From Pseudomonas sp. FP2196 (GTDB taxonomy: Bacteria > Pseudomonadota > Gammaproteobacteria > Pseudomonadales > Pseudomonadaceae): a stretch of DNA of 64,000 nt. This document shows positions 1 through 7,801 of this stretch, piece by piece. Made by a program: the position numbers and the translations under genes. Every line of letters starts with the position of its first letter. The stretch's first letter is position 1. The stretch spans positions 6,173,477-6,237,476 of the forward strand of contig NZ_CP117445.1 in assembly GCF_030687715.1 (NCBI RefSeq), in the 5' to 3' direction. Below the pieces are notes generated by a model, which ran no database searches, had not been told where the DNA came from, and saw nothing but the letters and a program-made list of their open reading frames with translations.

Positions 1-182
1 AAAAAGTCGACGTACAGTACGTCGATCAATGCCCGACCGGTGCTTTCGGCGTGTGCAGCAACGCGCAAGTCGCCAATATGCCCTATCGCCAGGACATCCA
101 CTATTACGGCGTCGCCTCCGATGCCGCGTATCTGAAACCTTACTGCGAAAGCCAGAGCCAGGGCACATGGCTCAAGCCTTGA
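1..182 (+). CDS. C-terminal end of an unidentified protein (5'-truncated by the window)
   Basis: An open frame runs in from the left edge and stops at TGA 180-182, giving about 59 residues ending in GTWLKP. It contains three cysteines and many aromatic residues (QCPTGAFGVC, IHYYGVA). I do not recognise the family. It lies 4 bases from the converging stop of the DUF1826 gene, so it is a separate plus-strand unit. The frame is convincing because it stays open to the window edge and stops cleanly just before the next gene; the function is unknown. Confidence 0.5.
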   Translation, partial: KVDVQYVDQCPTGAFGVCSNAQVANMPYRQDIHYYGVASDAAYLKPYCESQSQGTWLKP

Positions 183-186
183 GCCG

Positions 187-837
187 TTAGCCAAGCCAGT
201 CCAGGGTCAGCATCAGCCGGCGCTCGCCGGGAACCGGTTGCGGCGAGCGATGGATCAGGCCGTAGCCTTCATTCCCGTGCCATTTTTCGCCTTTCAATAA
301 CGCCACATCAGCGCTTGCGAGTTGCTGGATCTGCCCTGCTTCCTGAGGCTCGGCGTTGGCCTGGCCCAGTTGTTGACGATCCATTGCGCCTTCCCTGAGC
401 CACTGGCTGCCGACTCCCGCGTAGGTGGTGATCAGCCGCACCGGCACATGATCGACGTGGAAGCGTGGGCACATGGCTTTATCCAATACCCGCAGGCGCA
501 GGCCGATCCGCCGGGCGCCGAGCAGACACGCGAAGGCACTCACGAGCCATTTCAGATCAGCGATAAAGCCGTCATAGCCTTGCAGATCGCGAAATCCCAA
601 GGCGAGCCCGGTAAGATCCGGCTCTGCCTCCTCGTCGGATAACTCCAGGCACAGCGACTCGGCCAGAGGCTCGTTGAGTGACAACAGCAGGTGAGCGAAA
701 TCGGCGATGTGCAGCGGCAAATGTCGCTGCCAGACAGCGAGGTTGGTGTCGTCCTCAAGGATGCTTGTCAGCACTTCGGGCGTCGGCCCTTGATGCTGAT
801 GGCGTGTGCGGTTTTGCTGGAGTTTCAATGCGAGCAT
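187..837 (-). CDS. DUF1826 family protein, zinc-regulon associated
   Basis: A 216-residue protein when started at ATG 837, which overlaps the TGA of the upstream GTPase gene by one base (TGATG), indicating translational coupling. A longer frame to 858 exists but would run further into the GTPase gene. The family has no assigned function; it recurs beside COG0523 GTPases and in Zur-linked loci of Pseudomonas. The conserved core holds C123, H127-V-D129-H130, H187, H196 and R206/R207. This HxD...H...R spacing resembles the iron triad of 2-oxoglutarate oxygenases, which is my inference. No signal peptide or membrane segment is seen, so it is probably cytoplasmic. Confidence 0.85.
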   Translation of the reverse strand: MLALKLQQNRTRHQHQGPTPEVLTSILEDDTNLAVWQRHLPLHIADFAHLLLSLNEPLAESLCLELSDEEAEPDLTGLALGFRDLQGYDGFIADLKWLVSAFACLLGARRIGLRLRVLDKAMCPRFHVDHVPVRLITTYAGVGSQWLREGAMDRQQLGQANAEPQEAGQIQQLASADVALLKGEKWHGNEGYGLIHRSPQPVPGERRLMLTLDWLG

Positions 838-2042
838 CAGGCGGCCTCTTCGTGCCAAGGGCCGAACGGATCCGGCAGCAATCGCCAGCCTTCTACGCCG
901 ATCGCCATTTCATCATCGGTCAGCAGACACCCATCCAGTTCGGCAGAGAGCTGTAGGAAATTCATGTTCTGGCCGATGAAAACCAGTTCCTGGCGACAAT
1001 CTCCGACACTCGGGGTCCAGTTTTCCATGATGGCGGCGGTGCTTTCCTCATCCTGCGGCCACTGGTTTTTCTCCACAAACCGCCACCAGCGCCCGGCAAA
1101 ACCATGGCGCATTAACCCCCCCGCCTGCGACCAACTGCCTGCGTCTGTGGGCTTGCTCGCGAGCCAGAAGAAACCTTTGGAGCGCAACAGTTTCCCGTTC
1201 AGCCATGGGCGGTCGATGAAGCTGAAGAAGCGCTGCGGGTGAAAGGGTCGGCGCGCGCGGTAGGCGGTGGAAGCAATGCCGTACTCCTCGGTTTCCGCGA
1301 CGTGCTCACCGCGCAACTCCTGTAGCCAACCGGGCGATTGCGCGGCTTTCTCGAAGTCGAAACGGCCGGTGTTGAGGATCTTCTCCAGCGGCACTTCGCC
1401 CATCACCATAGGAATGATTTCGGCGTGGGCGTTGAGGCGTTTGAGGATGGCGATCAGCTCTTCACGCTCATGTTGGCTGATCAGATCAATCTTGCTGATG
1501 AGCAGTACATCGGCAAACTCGATCTGCTCGATCAGCAAATCGGTGATGGAGCGTTCGTCCTCTTCACCCAGGGTTTCACCGCGAGAGGCGAGGCTTTCGG
1601 CAGCCTGGTAGTCGAGCAGGAAATTCACGCCGTCGACTACAGTGACCATAGTGTCCAGGCGCGCGATGTCGGCGAGGCTTTGTCCCTGTTCATCGCGAAA
1701 GGTGAAGGTCTCTGCCACCGGCAGCGGCTCGGAAATGCCGGTGGACTCGATCAGCAAGTAATCGAAGCGACCCTCGCGAGCGAGCTTGCTGACTTCTTCG
1801 AGCAGGTCTTCGCGTAACGTACAGCAAATACAGCCGTTGCTCATTTCCACGAGTTTTTCTTCTGCGCGGTTCAGGCTGACATCACGCTGGACTTCGCTGC
1901 CATCGATGTTGATCTCACTCATATCATTGACGATAACGGCTACGCGCAAACCATTGCGATTACGTAGTACGTAATTCAAAAGTGTACTTTTTCCAGCGCC
2001 GAGAAATCCGGAAAGAACGGTGACGGGCAGTGCGGCTGACAT
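837..2042 (-). CDS. COG0523 (CobW/ZigA-type) GTP-binding metallochaperone
   Basis: A 401-residue G3E GTPase. It has a P-loop near residues 10-17 (GFLGAGKS), the family's metal-binding CxCC motif (NGCICCTLRED), and a C-terminal CobW domain. ATG 2042 (MSAALPVT) is preferred; an upstream start at 2066 adds only eight poorly conserved residues. Members of this subgroup are induced by zinc starvation and are thought to deliver zinc to client proteins. A Zur-like palindrome lies about 130 bases upstream at 2171-2183. It forms an operon with the DUF1826 gene. The exact subfamily (ZigA-like or other) cannot be settled by eye. Confidence 0.9.
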   Translation of the reverse strand: MSAALPVTVLSGFLGAGKSTLLNYVLRNRNGLRVAVIVNDMSEINIDGSEVQRDVSLNRAEEKLVEMSNGCICCTLREDLLEEVSKLAREGRFDYLLIESTGISEPLPVAETFTFRDEQGQSLADIARLDTMVTVVDGVNFLLDYQAAESLASRGETLGEEDERSITDLLIEQIEFADVLLISKIDLISQHEREELIAILKRLNAHAEIIPMVMGEVPLEKILNTGRFDFEKAAQSPGWLQELRGEHVAETEEYGIASTAYRARRPFHPQRFFSFIDRPWLNGKLLRSKGFFWLASKPTDAGSWSQAGGLMRHGFAGRWWRFVEKNQWPQDEESTAAIMENWTPSVGDCRQELVFIGQNMNFLQLSAELDGCLLTDDEMAIGVEGWRLLPDPFGPWHEEAA

Positions 2043-2170
2043 TGGGTAATCCTCTTCAGGTAGCAACCGATCTGCACTTTTGCGTAGCGCGTGACGTTCT
2101 GGGCTTCATACGATGGTTCGTAGAAGGTAAACGCTTGAAATCGGCTGAATCAGGCTTGGTTCAAATTAAT

Positions 2171-2183
2171 GTTATAGTATAAC
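2171..2183. promoter_or_regulatory. Zur box in the divergent gap between the GTPase and secreted-protein genes
   Basis: GTTATAGTATAAC is a perfect 6-1-6 palindrome matching the proteobacterial Zur core GTTATANTATAAC at every fixed position. The right half also makes a -10 (TATAAC, 2178-2183) spaced 16 bases from a possible -35 (TTGGTT, 2156-2161) for the plus-strand gene. Zur bound here would cover that promoter. The box sits about 83 bases from the plus-strand ATG and about 130 bases from the GTPase ATG. Confidence 0.8.
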
Positions 2184-2265
2184 AACATGAATTGGCCAGC
2201 CTTGCTCTTGCCCCTTATAGATAAAGAGTCGGAAGCTGCCATCAGTCCGCCGCTTGGGAAATGTG

Positions 2266-2643
2266 ATGAAAATTGCGCTGAAATGCTCGTTTTTGAGCCT
2301 TGTAATGGTGGCCGCCACTAGCGCTTGGGCACAGATGCCCGCGCTCGCTACCTGCACACGCAGCGCCAATCTGCTGGCCTGCGTGGATGCCGAAGGCAAT
2401 GCATACAGCGTCAACACGATCGGCAATACGCTTTACCTGCGCGGTTTCGAAAAGTCTGGTCAGCGCTACTGGGCGCAAACCAATAGTCGATTCGGACAAA
2501 TGACATTCTTTACCGGTATCGCCTCCGACGGCGAAGCGTGGGTGGGCTACACGCGCCGGGTGGGCTGGACGACCATCAACCGCTTTTCCACCTCGGGAGG
2601 CAGCAGCTCGAAATTTACCTGTAGTCGAATCACCGGCTGTTAG
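2266..2643 (+). CDS. Small secreted protein of unknown function
   Basis: A 125-residue protein started at ATG 2266, with GGGA a few bases upstream; a TTG at 2254 in the same frame is less likely. It has a classical signal peptide (MKIALK, hydrophobic core, cleavage after AWA), leaving a mature domain of about 100 residues with four cysteines (ATCTRS, LLACVD, FTCSR, ITGC), suggesting two disulfides in the periplasm. I do not recognise the family. The Zur box upstream suggests induction by zinc starvation. Its stop overlaps the converging amidase stop by 4 bases. Confidence 0.75.
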   Translation: MKIALKCSFLSLVMVAATSAWAQMPALATCTRSANLLACVDAEGNAYSVNTIGNTLYLRGFEKSGQRYWAQTNSRFGQMTFFTGIASDGEAWVGYTRRVGWTTINRFSTSGGSSSKFTCSRITGC

Positions 2644-3842
2644 ACCTGCGTTTTTTGTTGCTCCTGTTGCCAGGCGAGGTAACTGTCGATCGGTGGATTC
2701 TTCTGAAAATAGCGCTGCAATCCTTCGAATAAGCCGTCAGCAACGGCTTGCTGGTGCCTCGCCGTGACCAATCGCTGGCTGTCACGCACATTGGAAATAA
2801 AGCCGGTTTCTACCAGGATCGATGGTACGTCTGGCGACTTCAGTACAGCAAAACCGGCTTGCTCCACGCGTTTCTGATGCAGCGTAGTGATACCGGCCAG
2901 GCTACCGAGAATCGTGCTGCCAAGTTGCAAACTGGCGGCAATAGTGGCGCTCATCGACATATCGAGGATGACGCCAGCGAGCATCGGATCCTTGTCTTTG
3001 AGATTGAGCAAACTTGTCGCGCCCAGCAGGTCCGCGCCGTTTTCACGTTGAGCCATGAACCGCGCTGTCGCCGATGTGGCACCGCCCTCAGAAAGGCAGT
3101 ACACCGATGCACCCGAAGCGGTCAGTCTCGGCGCTGCATCGGCGTGAACCGAGATAAATATGTCAGCCTTGTGCTGGCGCGCGATCTCCACACGTTTGCG
3201 TAGCGGTACGAAGAAATCGTCATTACGCACCAGTTTGACGTCGAACCCCTTCTCCTTTTTCAGGCGTTTTGCGAGCAGTTGAGCGATGGAAAGCACCACA
3301 TCCTTTTCCCGCTCGCCTCTCGCGCCGACCGCTCCCGGATCCTTTCCTCCGTGCCCGGGATCAACCACAACGATGATATTGCGCTTGGGATGAGCTTTAC
3401 CCGGGGGTGTTTCACGTGGAACCTTTACTGAAATTGGCGACTGATTTGCGCTCACCAAATCCAATACCAGGCGATGCCCTTGGCCATCCTGCGGCGCCAA
3501 TAGAAAGCTGTTCAACAGCACGGGACGATTCAGATCAAGCACTATCCGCGTATAAGCCTGGCCGAAACGCCCGGAACGGATCGATCGAATGACCGTGTTG
3601 CTAAGCGCCAGTTGACTGAAATCAGCTGTTAGATTCGCGCTACTCACATCAATAATCAGCCGTTCCGGAGCACTTAACGTGAAGGTTTTGTAGCGAACCG
3701 GACCGCTTAAGTCGAGCACCATTCGCAGCTTTTCATCCGAACGCCAAAGTCTCGCGTTGCGGATTTCTGATGCTGATGCACCAAAAGGAAAGGCGAAGGC
3801 CACGCTGGCCAGAATGAGATTGAGCAAGTGGCGTCTGTGCAT
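2640..3842 (-). CDS. Periplasmic N-acetylmuramoyl-L-alanine amidase (AmiA/AmiC type)
   Basis: 400 residues: a signal sequence with an RR pair (MHRRHLLNLIL, possibly Tat) cleaved near ASASE, an N-terminal AMIN domain (about 27-125) and an Amidase_3 catalytic domain (about 155-385). Zinc and catalytic motifs are visible: DPGHGGKDPGA, SVHADA and ILVETGFISN. The enzyme cuts the lactoyl-alanine amide of peptidoglycan during cell separation. It starts 41 bases from the second Zur box, so this copy is likely an extra amidase made under zinc limitation; a Zur-linked amidase also sits next to folE2 in P. aeruginosa. A degenerate parS lies in the linker between the two domains. Confidence 0.92.
   Translation of the reverse strand: MHRRHLLNLILASVAFAFPFGASASEIRNARLWRSDEKLRMVLDLSGPVRYKTFTLSAPERLIIDVSSANLTADFSQLALSNTVIRSIRSGRFGQAYTRIVLDLNRPVLLNSFLLAPQDGQGHRLVLDLVSANQSPISVKVPRETPPGKAHPKRNIIVVVDPGHGGKDPGAVGARGEREKDVVLSIAQLLAKRLKKEKGFDVKLVRNDDFFVPLRKRVEIARQHKADIFISVHADAAPRLTASGASVYCLSEGGATSATARFMAQRENGADLLGATSLLNLKDKDPMLAGVILDMSMSATIAASLQLGSTILGSLAGITTLHQKRVEQAGFAVLKSPDVPSILVETGFISNVRDSQRLVTARHQQAVADGLFEGLQRYFQKNPPIDSYLAWQQEQQKTQV
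3408..3423. other. Degenerate parS-like site inside the amidase gene
   Basis: The 16-mer TGTTTCACGTGGAACC differs from the Pseudomonas parS TGTTCCACGTGGAACA at position 5 and the last base. The central TCACGTGGA core is intact. In the amidase frame it encodes VPRE in the AMIN-catalytic linker. Two closer matches nearby (4327 and 15646) support it as a weak ParB site. Confidence 0.5.
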
Positions 3843-3882
3843 ATGAAAGCCTGTTCATGAAAAAGGCATCGTGATTTGAATT

Positions 3883-3895
3883 GTTATAATGTAAC
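3883..3895. promoter_or_regulatory. Zur box between the amidase and folE2 genes
   Basis: GTTATAATGTAAC matches the Zur core GTTATANTATAAC at all but one fixed position. A perfect -10 (TATAAT, 3885-3890) for the folE2 operon lies inside it. On the minus strand TATAAC lies 16 bases from TTGATT, a plausible promoter for the amidase. One Zur dimer site could therefore repress both directions. Confidence 0.8.
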
Positions 3896-3926
3896 ATTCA
3901 ATTCAATCAACACGATGGTCCCGAAC

Positions 3927-4823
3927 ATGAATTCGCTGACACTTCCGGATATCGCTGCGCAGGCTACGCGCCAGGCGCTAACACTCGAATGGGTGGGCAT
4001 GCGCGGCATCGCGTTGCCAGTCTTGTTAGAGAGCCAACGCTTGAATGCCAAAGTCGATGCAGGTGTAAGCCTTGATGACGGCGAGGCACGTGGCATTCAT
4101 ATGTCACGACTGTATCTGGCATTGGAAACCCTTGAGCAGGACAACCTTAGCCCTGCCTTGCTGCGTTACGTACTTCAACGCTTCGTTGATAGCCATGAAG
4201 GTTTATCCAAGAACGCATACCTGAATATCCACACAGAAATACTGTTGAAGAGACCCGCCTTGGTCAGTCCTTTGGCCGGTTGGAAATCGTATCAAGCGAC
4301 AATTTCAGCCAGCCTGAAAAACGAAATGTTCCACGTGGAACTTAAAATCGATGTGCCCTACTCTTCGACGTGCCCTTGTTCTGCAGCCCTCGCAAGACAA
4401 TTGATCCAGCAACAATTCATCGACGACTTCGCAAACAAGCCGCTACAACACGCCGATGTTTTAACTTGGCTCGGCTCGACCCAGGGCATCATCGCCACGC
4501 CCCACAGTCAACGCAGCACCGCACAACTCCATGTTCATCTCGATGAATTCATCGATGAATTGCCGCTGAGTGCACTCATCAACGACGCCGAAGCAGCCCT
4601 CGGAACAGCCGTCCAAACCGCCGTAAAGCGCGCTGACGAACAAGCCTTCGCACTCGCCAATGGGCAGAATCTGATGTTCTGCGAGGACGCCGCGCGTCGA
4701 CTGAATCTCGCACTGCGTCGCTCTCCCGGCGTCAGTGCTTTTCATCTGCGAGTGATTCACGCCGAAAGCCTGCACGCACACGATGCCGTTGCTGAAAGCC
4801 ATTGGCATCGGGAGCACGCATGA
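3927..4823 (+). CDS. folE2: GTP cyclohydrolase IB (FolE2)
   Basis: A 298-residue FolE2 protein if started at ATG 3927 (MNSLTLPDIA); ATG 3915 adds four residues and neither has a strong ribosome site. The family cysteine motif is visible (PYSSTCPCSAAL). FolE2 converts GTP to 7,8-dihydroneopterin for folate and queuosine, and unlike FolE1 it can use metals other than zinc, so bacteria switch to it under zinc starvation. It is the first gene of the operon running to 9133 and overlaps the ATPase gene by ATGA. A parS site lies inside at 4327. Confidence 0.93.
   Translation: MNSLTLPDIAAQATRQALTLEWVGMRGIALPVLLESQRLNAKVDAGVSLDDGEARGIHMSRLYLALETLEQDNLSPALLRYVLQRFVDSHEGLSKNAYLNIHTEILLKRPALVSPLAGWKSYQATISASLKNEMFHVELKIDVPYSSTCPCSAALARQLIQQQFIDDFANKPLQHADVLTWLGSTQGIIATPHSQRSTAQLHVHLDEFIDELPLSALINDAEAALGTAVQTAVKRADEQAFALANGQNLMFCEDAARRLNLALRRSPGVSAFHLRVIHAESLHAHDAVAESHWHREHA
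4327..4342. other. parS: parS site inside folE2
   Basis: TGTTCCACGTGGAACT contains the perfect 14-base palindrome GTTCCACGTGGAAC, the Pseudomonas parS core bound by ParB. It encodes MFHVEL in the folE2 frame. The parAB operon lies about 50 kb to the right and oriC about 59 kb away, in the range expected for origin-proximal parS sites. Confidence 0.88.
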
Positions 4824-5488
4824 TTCGCTGCCAATCATTGAGTTGGGGCGCACCCGGTCAACCGCTGACATCCCCCCTTAGTCTCGAACTCGACAGCGGA
4901 AGTCTCACGGCAATCATCGGTGCGAACGGCTGTGGCAAAAGCAGCCTGCTGAAAGTCATCGCCGGGCTGCAAAAGCCATTGGCAGGCAACGTCACCCTGA
5001 GTGTTCCACGCCAAAGCGGATTGTCCTTCCTCCCCCAGCAACAGCATCTGGATCGCCAGTTCCCCATCAGCCTCCAAGACTTGGTAGCCGCTGGTTTCTG
5101 GGGACGTCGACTGTCCACGCAATTGCGCGCTCAACGCCTCGCTACGGCAATGGAAAACTGGCACCTGAGTGGACTCGAAGATCGTCCGCTGATGGCCCTG
5201 TCCGGCGGAGAATTGCAACGTGCCCTGCTCGCTCGATTGAGTCTGACCGACTCACCTGTGCTGCTGCTCGACGAGCCCCATGCTGCACTTGATGAGCTAG
5301 GCCAACGGCTGCTATGGCAACACATCCACGCCTGGCATGGCGAAGGTCGAACATTGGTCGTGGTTTGCCATGACCTCGCCGCCGTCCGTCAACACATCCC
5401 AAAAACGCTGTTAATGAAAAACCGCAACTGCGTATTTGGCGCCAGCGCAGAACTCATCCAGCAGTCACCTCACACTCAGGTGGCCTGA
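4820..5488 (+). CDS. Zinc/manganese-type ABC transporter ATPase
   Basis: 222 residues from ATG 4820, overlapping the folE2 stop by ATGA. It has Walker A (GANGCGKSS), the signature (LSGGELQR), Walker B (VLLLDEP) and the switch histidine (VVCHD). This is a single small ATPase domain of the ZnuC/MntB type that powers import with the permease and binding protein that follow. The Zur box upstream of the operon and the zinc-sparing neighbours point to zinc as substrate. A separate znuABC may exist elsewhere in the chromosome, so I give no znu symbol. Confidence 0.92.
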   Translation: MIRCQSLSWGAPGQPLTSPLSLELDSGSLTAIIGANGCGKSSLLKVIAGLQKPLAGNVTLSVPRQSGLSFLPQQQHLDRQFPISLQDLVAAGFWGRRLSTQLRAQRLATAMENWHLSGLEDRPLMALSGGELQRALLARLSLTDSPVLLLDEPHAALDELGQRLLWQHIHAWHGEGRTLVVVCHDLAAVRQHIPKTLLMKNRNCVFGASAELIQQSPHTQVA

Positions 5489-6354
5489 TGCTCACCTTCG
5501 CTCACTTCTGGCAACCGTTTACCGAGTTCGTCTTCATGCGCCGCGCGCTCCTCGGCGGCCTGGTATTGGCCTGCAGCACCGCACCACTCGGTGTGTTTCT
5601 GATCCTGCGACGCATGAGTCTGATAGGTGATGCCGTGGCCCACGGCATCCTCCCCGGCGCTGCATTGGGATTCTGGTTCGCCGGGCTGAGTCTGCCCGCG
5701 TTGACCTTTGGCGGTCTCGGCGCGGGTCTGAGCATGGCCGGTCTCGCCGCCTGGATTACCCGCCGTACAGGCCTGCGCGAAGACGCCAGCCTCGCGGCGA
5801 TCTATCCCATATCGCTGGCCAGTGGCGTGTTGATTCTCGGCATCGCCGGCAAACGCCTCGACCTCTTGCATCTACTGTTCGGCTCGGCATTGGCTGTCGA
5901 CGGACCAACCCTCAATGGCATGCTGTGGGTCTCGGCATTCAGCCTGATCGCGATGATGCTGATCTACAAACCCCTATTGCTCGACACCCTCGACCCATTG
6001 TTTTTAAGAACAGTGAGCCGCCTCGGTCCGCTCGCCCACGGCGTATTCCTGACCCTGGTTGTGCTGAATCTGGTAATTGGTTTCCAGGCGATCGGCGCGT
6101 TGATGGTGGTCGGATTGATGATGCTGCCCGCTGCCGCTTCTCGATTCTGGAGTCGCCGATTGCCGACCCTGATTGCCATCGCGGCGATCATCGGTTGCGT
6201 CTCGGTAGGGTTCGGCTTGCTCGTCTCTTTCTATTACTCGCTTCCTAGCGGCCCGGCCATCGTGCTGGTCGCTGGCACGGGTTATCTGCTGTCCGTGGTG
6301 TTCGGGCCGGTACACGGTTTGGTCCGCCGCCCGCCTTTGCTCACATCCCAATGA
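5488..6354 (+). CDS. Zinc/manganese-type ABC transporter permease
   Basis: 288 residues, beginning one base inside the ATPase stop (TGATG). It is highly hydrophobic, with about eight membrane segments, and includes the family segment RRMSLIGDAVAHGILPGAAL that couples to the ATPase. It belongs to the ABC-3 permease family (ZnuB, MntC) and forms the inner-membrane channel of the importer. Confidence 0.93.
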   Translation: MLTFAHFWQPFTEFVFMRRALLGGLVLACSTAPLGVFLILRRMSLIGDAVAHGILPGAALGFWFAGLSLPALTFGGLGAGLSMAGLAAWITRRTGLREDASLAAIYPISLASGVLILGIAGKRLDLLHLLFGSALAVDGPTLNGMLWVSAFSLIAMMLIYKPLLLDTLDPLFLRTVSRLGPLAHGVFLTLVVLNLVIGFQAIGALMVVGLMMLPAAASRFWSRRLPTLIAIAAIIGCVSVGFGLLVSFYYSLPSGPAIVLVAGTGYLLSVVFGPVHGLVRRPPLLTSQ

Positions 6355-6365
6355 GGTGTTTCCCG

Positions 6366-7241
6366 ATGCGCGCTCTACTTGTGCTGTTCAGTTTGATGCT
6401 GTCGATGTCCTTGTCGGCGGCGGAGAAAATGCCGGTGGTCACCAGTTTCAGCATCCTCGGCGACATGGTGCATCAGGTCGGCGGCGAGCATATTCAGATC
6501 ATCAACATGGTCGGGCCTGACGCTGACGCTCACACCTATGAGCCGACTCCGGACGACGCCAAAGCGCTGCTCAAAGCCAAACTGATCATCAAGAACGGCT
6601 TGGGTTTCGAGCCGTGGCTGGATCGACTCGTGAACAGCACCGACACCCAAGCCACAGTCATCAGTGCCAGCCATGGCGTGATTCCACGTTCACTCGATGA
6701 GGACGGTGAAACCATTACCGACCCGCACGCCTGGCACAATCTGGCCAACGCCGAGTTGTACATCGCCAACATCACCAAGGCACTGATCGTCGCTGATCCG
6801 GCGAACAAGGCCGACTACGAGCGCAACAGCAAAACCTACCTGAAGCAGATCTACGCCCTGCTCGCCGAAGCCAAGACCAAGCTCGGTTCGCTACCACCGG
6901 GCAACCGCAAGATCGTCACCAGCCACGATGCGTTCGGTTATCTCGGCCAAGCTTACGGCATCGATTTCATGGCCCCGCAGGGACTTTCCACAGAACGCGA
7001 CCCTTCCGCTGCAGAAGTTGCCGCACTGATTACCCAAATCCGCCAAGCCAAAGTCAAAGCGGTGTTCATGGAAAACATCAAGGACGCACGCCTGCTCAAG
7101 CAAATCGCCGACGAAAGCGGCGCGCACATCGGCGGGACGTTGTACTCCGACGCCCTCGCCGCCAGCGGCCCGGCCAGTACCTTCACCGGGCTGTTCGAAT
7201 ACAACCTCAACACTCTTTACAACGCGCTGAGCCAACCATGA
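6366..7241 (+). CDS. Metal ABC transporter substrate-binding protein (ZnuA-like)
   Basis: 291 residues from ATG 6366, which follows GAGG; ATG 6351 overlaps the permease but adds five residues before the signal peptide. The signal peptide is MRALLVLFSLMLSMSLSA. Likely metal ligands of the cluster A-I fold are H56 (DADAHTYEP), H121/H124 (DPHAWHN), H187 (TSHDAFGYL) and D262. The His-rich loop usual in ZnuA between the first two ligands is absent. It is periplasmic and hands metal to the permease encoded upstream. Confidence 0.92.
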   Translation: MRALLVLFSLMLSMSLSAAEKMPVVTSFSILGDMVHQVGGEHIQIINMVGPDADAHTYEPTPDDAKALLKAKLIIKNGLGFEPWLDRLVNSTDTQATVISASHGVIPRSLDEDGETITDPHAWHNLANAELYIANITKALIVADPANKADYERNSKTYLKQIYALLAEAKTKLGSLPPGNRKIVTSHDAFGYLGQAYGIDFMAPQGLSTERDPSAAEVAALITQIRQAKVKAVFMENIKDARLLKQIADESGAHIGGTLYSDALAASGPASTFTGLFEYNLNTLYNALSQP

Positions 7242-7798
7242 TCCGCAAGAATCCTTCAGGCGATCTCCCACAAATCGCCGAGTCGGCCTACGTCGATAAA
7301 ACCGCGATCATCTGCGGCAAAGTGGTGATTGGCGAAAACGTCTTCGTCGGTCCCTACGCAGTCATCCGCGCTGACGAAGTGGACGCTTCGGGCGAGATGA
7401 AGGCGATCACCATCGGAGCCAATTCAAATATCCAGGACGGCGTGGTGATCCACTCCAAATCCGGTGCGGCGGTGACCATCGGCGAATTCAGCTCCATCGC
7501 CCACCGCTCGATCGTCCATGGTCCCTGCGTGGTTGGCGACCGCGTCTTCATCGGCTTCAACAGCGTGCTGTTCAATTGCGTGGTCGGCGACGGCTGTGTG
7601 GTGCGGCACAACTCGGTGGTCGATGGCCGTGATTTGCCGGACGCGTTCTACGTGCCCTCCACTACCCGGATCGGGCCGAGCACCGATCTTTCGTTATTCC
7701 CGCCGGTGAGTGTCAGCGCCTCAGAGTTTTCCGAGGATGTGGCGCGCACCAACGTCGATCTGGTGCGCGGCTATAAAGCCTTGCAGAACGAGTTTTGA
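7238..7798 (+). CDS. Gamma-carbonic anhydrase family protein
   Basis: 186 residues, with its ATG overlapping the previous stop by 4 bases. It is a left-handed beta-helix with hexapeptide repeats (for example VVIGENVFVG, VTIGEFSSIA). Three histidines fit the gamma-carbonic anhydrase metal site: H72 (VVIHSK), H89 (SIAHRS) and H94 (IVHGP). The enzyme would hydrate CO2 in place of zinc-requiring beta-type enzymes, since gamma enzymes can also use iron or cobalt. A homologue sits at the same place in the Zur-linked locus of P. aeruginosa. Activity itself is not proven by sequence. Confidence 0.88.
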   Translation: MIRKNPSGDLPQIAESAYVDKTAIICGKVVIGENVFVGPYAVIRADEVDASGEMKAITIGANSNIQDGVVIHSKSGAAVTIGEFSSIAHRSIVHGPCVVGDRVFIGFNSVLFNCVVGDGCVVRHNSVVDGRDLPDAFYVPSTTRIGPSTDLSLFPPVSVSASEFSEDVARTNVDLVRGYKALQNEF

Positions 7799-7801
7799 AT
7801 C

